Shown one piece after another: positions 6,904-11,098 of a stretch of DNA of 11,098 nucleotides. The DNA comes from CAYLNG01 sp964497855. GTDB taxonomy: Bacteria > Verrucomicrobiota > Kiritimatiellia > SS1-B-03-39 > UBA6053. The stretch is from NCBI GenBank assembly GCA_964497855.1, contig CAZCFM010000122.1, positions 1 to 11,098 of the forward strand, read 5' to 3'. Position numbers and translations under genes: made by a program. The notes under the pieces were generated by a model that saw only the letters and a program-made list of their open reading frames with translations, made no database searches and was not told where the DNA came from. The stretch's first letter is position 1, and every line of letters begins with the position of its first letter.

Positions 6904-9317
6904 TGAAAAAACTCCGGAAATTTCTGTTTCGGCATTTGTTGCGCACCCTGTTGCTGCTTCTCGTCCTGACGGTGTTTCTGCTGAGTCCCCCCGGACTTCG
7001 CCTGATCACACCCCTGTTGGAGGAGCGCTTGTCCAAAGCCCTTGATGCCCAGGTCAGTCTGCGGGGAGTGCAGCTCATCCTCCCTCTGGATCTTCGGCTG
7101 GAGTCCCTCTCCATCCACAATGAAGCCGGGCATGGCGTCCACGTCGCAGACCTGGATCTGAGCATCTCCCTCCCTGAGCTTCTCCGCGGGCACATCCACA
7201 TCCACCACCTGCATGTGGAGGAGCTGCGGGTCAGCGATCTCCGTTTCGCCAATGCCACCAACGTCGAGCCCGAACCGCCCTCGGACGAGCCGCCGCGCAT
7301 TCCACACCCCTCCGAACTTTTCGGAGCCGCGCAGGTGGACTCCCTGCGCATCCGCTCGCTTCAGATTCACCCCCCTCTGCTCGGGGAAGTCCTCTCCGCA
7401 TCCCTCTCTGCGGAGCTGAGCCCGCTTTTCCTGCATTCGGAAATGGATATTCAGGATCTTCCGACCTTCGGAAACACGAAGCTGCGGCTGAGCGCCACGC
7501 CGGAAGCTTCGGTGTATCGCCTGAAGCTGCTCGCAACGACCGCGCAGGGAGAACTGAATGCCCTTGGCCGCCTGGATGCCTTTGCCTCCCGTCTGGAACT
7601 GCAGGCCACACTTCAGGTCCCGGACCTTGTGCCCGATAACGCGCTTGCCGAGCTGGACCTGGATCTGCATCCCGGCGGGCTCGATCTGAAGCTGGATCTT
7701 CCCACGCTTCCAATCAACAGGCTGGGCGCGGGCGGCCATGTCCATCCCGACGCAACGGTGAAGGGCCATTTCCGGATGCAGGGCCCGCTTGATCATCCTG
7801 CCGCCTCCCTGGACCTGGATCTCGAAGGCCTGCGCCCCGTGGCGGACGATCACTGGAACGGTCCACCCGCCCGCCTCGTTGTCCGGAGTCAACAGAAGGA
7901 TTCCAGACTGCGCAGCGAACTCCGCCTGGAAAACCTTCCGGGGGATCCTCTCGTCCTGAATCTCGAGCTGCCCCTGAAACTCTCTCTCCTTCCCTTTGAA
8001 GTGCATGTGTCTCCCGAGCAGCCACTCGCCGGCTCCTTCCACGCAAACACAGACCTTCGCGGCCTCTCCCGCCTCGAAATTCTGGACGTGTACCACAGCT
8101 TCACCGGCTCGCTGGTCGCGAACGCAAGCCTCAGCGGATCCCTCGCCGAGCCCAAACTCAGTGGAAGGGCCGAACTCCGCAACGGGTCCTACGAACATGA
8201 GCGGATCGGCCTTCTTCTCCGGAATGTGGAGCTGTCCCTCAGCGCCCAACGCGATGGGCTGGTGATTGACCACCTGCGCGCCGCCGACGGGAGCGGAGGG
8301 CATCTGGACATCACCGGGACCCTGCGCATGAACCCTTCGGATGGCGTTTGGTTTGCGATGGACATCGACCTGCGCGACTTCCGCCTCATCCACCACGATC
8401 TCGCGAATGTGACCGCACTCGGCGCGCTGAACTGGAAAGGAAACTTTGATGAAAGCCGCTTGTCCGGACAGCTGCGGATGAATCCCGTGGAACTCCGCAT
8501 CCCCGAGCGCCTTCCCCCGGCCCTGATCCCCTTGGAGGTCATCGAAATTCATGAGATCACTCCAGAAATCGATGTTCCCGTCGAAAGGCAGCGATCCAGC
8601 AACCACCGCGTCCTGTTGGATCTCAAGCTGGAGGCTCCCGACCGCGTCCACGTCCGGGGAAACGGACTGGACTCCGAGTGGTCCGCCCGCCTGCGGCTGA
8701 AGGGCGATTCCAATGAACCGAAACTGATGGGCACGATTGACCTCCTCCGCGGGCGATTCCTCTTTTTCGGGAGGCGCATGCTGCTCACCCGCGGACGCGT
8801 GCAGTTCGATGGGGCCTATCCGCCTGATCCCCTGTTGGATGTGGCCGTGGAATTGCGCGGCGGCGGCATCCTCGGCATCCTGGAAGTGCGCGGCCCCTCC
8901 TCCGCTCCGGAGATACAGCTCAGTTCCCAACCCATGCTCCCCGAGGACGAAATCCTCGCGCGCCTTCTCTTCGGACGCGAGTCGGCCCGCATCACCCCCT
9001 GGCAGGCCCTCACCCTCGCACAGGCCCTCAACCGCCTGCGCGGCGGCGGCAGCACCTTTGACTTCATGGGCGAAACCCGCCGCATCCTCCGCGTCGATCA
9101 GGTCGAAGTCCGCAGTGACGAGGAGGCCGGCTCCTCCTCCATCACCGTGGGCCGATACCTCAGCGACCGCATTTATGTGGAGCTGGAGCGGGGCATCGCC
9201 ACCGAAGCCGGACGCGCCCGCGTGGAGGTCGAACTCACCCCGCAACTCCGGCTGGAGACGGAAACCGGCGGCATGACCGACACCGGGATTGGCATCATCT
9301 GGACCCGGGATTACTGA
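6903..9317 (+). CDS. tamB: TamB-type translocation/assembly module protein (DUF490 family), short form
   Basis: This 804-residue protein is the inner-membrane-anchored partner of TamA. A single N-terminal signal-anchor helix (HLLRTLLLLLVLTVFLL, residues 11-27) precedes a long AsmA/TamB-like beta-repeat region rich in alternating Leu, typical of the hydrophobic groove that spans the periplasm. The conserved C-terminal TamB (DUF490) domain covers about 430-804, including GHLDITGTLRMNPSDGVWF, GTIDLLRGRFLFFGRRMLL, PEDEILARLLFGRESARITP and YLSDRIYVELERGI. It ends in LETETGGMTDTGIGIIWTRDY-type sequence, which is the part that docks on TamA. E. coli TamB is about 1,260 residues, so this version is roughly one third shorter, with fewer repeats but both ends intact. 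The ATG shares its first base with the last base of the tamA stop. Known roles in the family are outer-membrane protein assembly and transport of phospholipids to the outer membrane. Confidence 0.92.
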   Translation: MKKLRKFLFRHLLRTLLLLLVLTVFLLSPPGLRLITPLLEERLSKALDAQVSLRGVQLILPLDLRLESLSIHNEAGHGVHVADLDLSISLPELLRGHIHIHHLHVEELRVSDLRFANATNVEPEPPSDEPPRIPHPSELFGAAQVDSLRIRSLQIHPPLLGEVLSASLSAELSPLFLHSEMDIQDLPTFGNTKLRLSATPEASVYRLKLLATTAQGELNALGRLDAFASRLELQATLQVPDLVPDNALAELDLDLHPGGLDLKLDLPTLPINRLGAGGHVHPDATVKGHFRMQGPLDHPAASLDLDLEGLRPVADDHWNGPPARLVVRSQQKDSRLRSELRLENLPGDPLVLNLELPLKLSLLPFEVHVSPEQPLAGSFHANTDLRGLSRLEILDVYHSFTGSLVANASLSGSLAEPKLSGRAELRNGSYEHERIGLLLRNVELSLSAQRDGLVIDHLRAADGSGGHLDITGTLRMNPSDGVWFAMDIDLRDFRLIHHDLANVTALGALNWKGNFDESRLSGQLRMNPVELRIPERLPPALIPLEVIEIHEITPEIDVPVERQRSSNHRVLLDLKLEAPDRVHVRGNGLDSEWSARLRLKGDSNEPKLMGTIDLLRGRFLFFGRRMLLTRGRVQFDGAYPPDPLLDVAVELRGGGILGILEVRGPSSAPEIQLSSQPMLPEDEILARLLFGRESARITPWQALTLAQALNRLRGGGSTFDFMGETRRILRVDQVEVRSDEEAGSSSITVGRYLSDRIYVELERGIATEAGRARVEVELTPQLRLETETGGMTDTGIGIIWTRDY

Positions 9318-9405
9318 GCGGATTCTGAACCTGAATATCCCCGCGTTTGCGGCTGGCTCCAACGCCTTCTCTTGGAAACCCTCCTCGCTGCGAGTGGGTG
9401 CGGAA
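9318..9405. other. tamB 3' flank, no clear terminator
   Basis: Between the tamB stop and the foldback element I see only a tiny CCGC-GTTT-GCGG stem near 9342-9353 without a following T-run. No intrinsic terminator is supported. Transcription from tamB may continue into the foldback element and stop at its large hairpin, but that is a guess. Confidence 0.4.
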
Positions 9406-9461
9406 GACCAGACCTCAGTTTGACGGGTGAATTTGATGAAAAGGATCGCAATTTAAAATGC
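9406..9461 (+). repeat. Left terminal inverted repeat of the foldback element
   Basis: This arm begins with GACCAGACCTCAGTTT, which is repeated exactly in inverse at 9844-9859. After a diverged middle of 23 bases (11 matches), the inner 17 bases (9445-9461) match their partner at 15 positions. A further CGGAA at 9401-9405 faces TTCCG at 9865-9869 if five bases are skipped, so the true end could lie slightly further out. Confidence 0.8.
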
Positions 9462-9556
9462 GTTCTTTTCAGGAGTAAATCAGGGGCAAAGGGCTGGGCT
9501 TGCCCCACGCCCTGCGCAGGTTTTCCGATAACGGCACAGGTCCTCTCCTTCGTGTG

Positions 9557-9636
9557 AGAGCCCCCGCAGCTTGCTGCGGGGTGAACGGTCTTTCGTTTGG
9601 GAGACCCTTCACCCCGTAGCAAGCTGCGGGGGCTCT
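9557..9636. repeat. 80-nt near-perfect hairpin (38-bp stem, 4-nt loop)
   Basis: Bases 9557-9594 pair with 9599-9636 around the loop GTTT. Of 38 positions, 34 are Watson-Crick, three are G-T wobble (9576/9617, 9592/9601, 9593/9600) and one is a C-C mismatch (9586/9607). Each arm also contains its own small dyad, CCCCGCAGC-TT-GCTGCGGGG on the left and a near copy on the right, so a two-stem alternative fold is possible. There is no U-run on either side, so it is not a standard intrinsic terminator, although it could still block transcription or protect RNA ends between the convergent genes. Confidence 0.88.
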
Positions 9637-9803
9637 TCACAAAAATGAGGGGGTCTTTCCCGTGGCGGAAAACTTCCGCGCGGCGCGGGACAAGCCCGGC
9701 CGCGGCGGCATGTGCTTCCGAACGAAGTCCAGGAGCATCCCGCATGAGTCCTTTTCAACATCATGAACCGTCGCCATGTTGAGTCGCCGCCCGACAAAAA
9801 TCA

Positions 9804-9859
9804 GCATTTGAATTTGCGATGCATTTTCCGAAATCATCCTCTTAAACTGAGGTCTGGTC
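9804..9859 (-). repeat. Right terminal inverted repeat of the foldback element
   Basis: This arm is the inverse partner of 9406-9461, ending in AAACTGAGGTCTGGTC. It is followed by 19 bases and then the stop codon of the minus-strand ATPase gene, so the element inserted or arose immediately 3' of that gene without disturbing it. Confidence 0.8.
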
Positions 9860-9878
9860 CATATTTCCGGACGAGTCT

Positions 9879-11045
9879 TTACCCCGCAAACATGGTGTGA
9901 ACTTCGGAAAAATGTCGGACGAAAAGACCTTCACTCAGATCATAGTTCTGCCCGTTATAGAATACGATACCCCGTTTGACCGTTTGACTGAGTTCCTTGA
10001 AGCGTCGAAGCCCTTTCAGTTGTCCCTGGGAGAAGGTGGACGCGGATTTTATTTCAGCGGCGATCAGATTGCGCCCACTCCCCGACAAGAGATCGACTTC
10101 GTTCCCCTTGCTGTCCCGGAAAAAATAGAGATCCGCAGGCTCTCCGGCATTAAAGCGGGTTTTTAAAGCCTCTATGACAACCAGATTTTCAAAGATACTC
10201 CCCACCAGCGGATCCCGTTGCACCTGTTCCGCCTCACGGATTCCGAGAAGAAAACAAAGCAGGCCGGGTTCGGTAAAGTAGTATTTCGGGCTTTTAATGA
10301 CCCGCTTTCCATAGTTCTCAAAATACGGAGGCAGTTTGAAAAGAATGAAAGAGGCCTCAAGGATGGAAATCCAGTGGCGAATCGTTTTGCTGTCCACACC
10401 CACATCATTCGCCAGCGCACTGTAGTCCATCAGTTGCCCCACCCTTCCGGCAATCAGCTTCAGCGTTTTTTCAAAGAGGCTGTGGTCTTTGAGGGTGATC
10501 AACTGCCGGACATCCCGCTCGACGTAGGTTTGATAATAGTTCCCATATGCAGGCCCGGGACGCTGAGACTGTTCATAGACTCTGGGTAGAAAACCTTTGA
10601 AACAGCAGTGCGAAAAATCAGGATGGCTGATTCCCGCTTTCTGAAGTTCATGAATCGACAAGGGAAGCAGCGTGAGGATGGCGGTCCGCCCGGCAAGGGA
10701 CTGGGTAACAGCCTCCCGCAAACTCAACTGATGGGAACCCGTGAGGATAAAACGTCCGTTTTCGGGGCGGGCATCCACTTCGACTTGCAGATAACTCAGC
10801 AGCTTCGGTACCCGTTGTATTTCGTCGAATATGGTTTTGCCGGGAAAACGCTTCAGGTACGCCTTGGGATCGTGCTCGGCAAACTCCCGGGTCTCAGGGT
10901 CTTCCAGATTGGAATAGGCATAGTCTGGCAGTGCTTTTTTGGCCAGGGTTGTTTTGCCCGCCTGCCGCGGCCCGAGAAGCGTCACAATAGGATATTCATG
11001 TGTGAGCGTCATCAGCTCCGAGTTGATATCACGAGGAATGTACAT
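9879..11045 (-). CDS. AAA-family ATPase with C-terminal DUF4143 domain
   Basis: This 388-residue protein matches the widespread COG1373 architecture: an AAA_14 ATPase core (about 15-150) followed by DUF4143 (about 165-335). Walker A is GPRQAGKT (25-32), Walker B is TIFDEIQ with Asp74-Glu75, and a sensor-like strand reads FILTGSHQLSL. The middle VERDVRQL and HWISILEASFILFKLPPY segments are typical of the family. The C-terminal part has a PD-(D/E)XK-like pattern, RDSKGNEVDLL (Glu316, Asp318) followed by AAEIKSA (Glu331, Lys333), as expected for DUF4143, which is grouped with that nuclease-like fold. The start is ATG at 11043-11045, preceded by a good ribosome binding site. The gene is more A+T-rich than its neighbours (bases 9901-9960 hold 26 G/C of 60), suggesting horizontal acquisition. 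It stands alone, convergent with tamB. The biological role of the family is not established; it is often accessory and multi-copy. Confidence 0.93.
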   Translation of the reverse strand: MYIPRDINSELMTLTHEYPIVTLLGPRQAGKTTLAKKALPDYAYSNLEDPETREFAEHDPKAYLKRFPGKTIFDEIQRVPKLLSYLQVEVDARPENGRFILTGSHQLSLREAVTQSLAGRTAILTLLPLSIHELQKAGISHPDFSHCCFKGFLPRVYEQSQRPGPAYGNYYQTYVERDVRQLITLKDHSLFEKTLKLIAGRVGQLMDYSALANDVGVDSKTIRHWISILEASFILFKLPPYFENYGKRVIKSPKYYFTEPGLLCFLLGIREAEQVQRDPLVGSIFENLVVIEALKTRFNAGEPADLYFFRDSKGNEVDLLSGSGRNLIAAEIKSASTFSQGQLKGLRRFKELSQTVKRGIVFYNGQNYDLSEGLFVRHFSEVHTMFAG

Positions 11046-11056
11046 AACCCCCTCTT
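11046..11056 (-). promoter_or_regulatory. Ribosome binding site of the ATPase gene
   Basis: Read on the minus strand, the 11 bases before the ATG are AAGAGGGGGTT. The GAGG at 11051-11054 sits five bases from the start codon. This is the clearest Shine-Dalgarno in the window and fixes the ATPase start. Confidence 0.7.
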
Positions 11057-11097
11057 AATGGTGCAATACAGGACTTCAAGTCCTGAATTACACCATT
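11057..11097. repeat. Palindrome upstream of the ATPase gene
   Basis: The arms 11057-11076 and 11078-11097 are inverted copies centred on C11077. They have 18 of 20 matching positions, with mismatches at 11068/11086 and 11064/11090; the inner ACAGGACTT/AAGTCCTG part has no mismatch through 11069/11085. It begins immediately upstream of the ribosome binding site, so it either forms a hairpin in the 5' leader or overlaps the promoter as an operator. It could equally be one end of a repeat that continues beyond the window edge. Confidence 0.75.
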
Positions 11098-11098
11098 T

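Larger units (their letters stand above)
9406..9859. mobile_element. 454-bp non-coding foldback element (MITE/REP-like, unknown family)
   Basis: The whole stretch is an imperfect inverted duplication. Aligning the left half with the reverse complement of the right half by hand gives three collinear blocks. The outer arms 9406-9461 and 9804-9859 match at 42 of 56 positions, with the first 16 perfect (GACCAGACCTCAGTTT). The middle blocks 9491-9527 and 9666-9702 match at 29 of 37. The centre, 9557-9594 against 9599-9636, is a nearly perfect stem. The halves differ by a gap of 29 nt on the left and 101 nt on the right. The reading frame is not kept between the two halves (GGCTTG falls in different phases), so the similarity is that of DNA or RNA, not protein. 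There is no transposase and no obvious target-site duplication. The element fills the convergent gap and ends 19 bases short of the ATPase stop codon. Calling it mobile is an inference from the terminal inverted repeats. Confidence 0.55.

Noticed and set aside
6876..9362. 828-codon open frame on the minus strand across tamB
   Set aside because: It is a complement-strand shadow of tamB, which has a clear anchor helix, TamB domain and coupled start. The antisense product is Gln/Gly/Glu-rich without domains.
9557..9636. Simple intrinsic (rho-independent) terminator for tamB or the ATPase gene
   Set aside because: The stem is far longer than usual and neither side has a T-run; it lies inside a larger inverted repeat that explains it better.
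9637..9837. 66-codon minus-strand frame inside the right half of the foldback element
   Set aside because: It contains MATVHDV, reminiscent of some antitoxin N-termini, but the remainder fits nothing. The homologous left half does not keep the reading frame, so coding is not supported.
9406..9859. CRISPR array or insertion sequence with its own transposase
   Set aside because: There are only inverted, not regularly spaced direct repeats, and no open frame of transposase length or motif.

Overview
This 11.1 kb window appears to be chromosomal DNA from a Gram-negative (diderm) bacterium. The evidence is a complete outer-membrane TamA-type barrel protein followed by a TamB-type inner-membrane-anchored protein. 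Most of the window is GC-rich; bases 5581-5640, for example, hold 41 G/C of 60. The mix of a transglutaminase-like protein, an M20 dipeptidase and a Tam pair at this GC content would fit the Verrucomicrobiota/Kiritimatiellota (PVC) group. That placement is a weak inference because there is no rRNA or other marker gene here.

Layout: (1) 1-737, minus strand: the 5' part of a transglutaminase-like protein that runs off the left edge. (2) 738-909: a divergent intergenic region. (3) 910-9317, plus strand: five tightly spaced genes. They encode an M20 metallodipeptidase, an SLC13-type permease with two RCK_C (TrkA-C) domains, a cation diffusion facilitator (CDF)-family protein with an atypical metal site, TamA and TamB. 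The gaps are 25, 2 and 78 bp, then a 1-bp overlap, so the first three genes look like one operon. tamA-tamB is either part of that operon or a separate coupled pair. (4) 9318-9878: a gene-free convergent region mostly occupied by a 454-bp non-coding foldback element (9406-9859). (5) 9879-11045, minus strand: a more A+T-rich AAA/DUF4143 ATPase of accessory character. (6) 11057-11097: a 20-bp-arm palindrome directly upstream of that ATPase.

Functionally, TamA and TamB should form the translocation and assembly module that spans the envelope and supports outer-membrane protein or lipid traffic. The dipeptidase, permease and CDF-like protein look like a small transport and catabolism group, but no substrate can be read from the sequence.

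The most unusual object is the foldback element. Its two halves are inverted, collinear copies of each other. The outer arms are about 75-78% identical and the centre is an almost perfect 38-bp stem with a 4-nt loop. It has no convincing ORF, no recognisable transposase and no clear target-site duplication. It resembles a MITE- or REP-like non-autonomous element, and I do not recognise the family.
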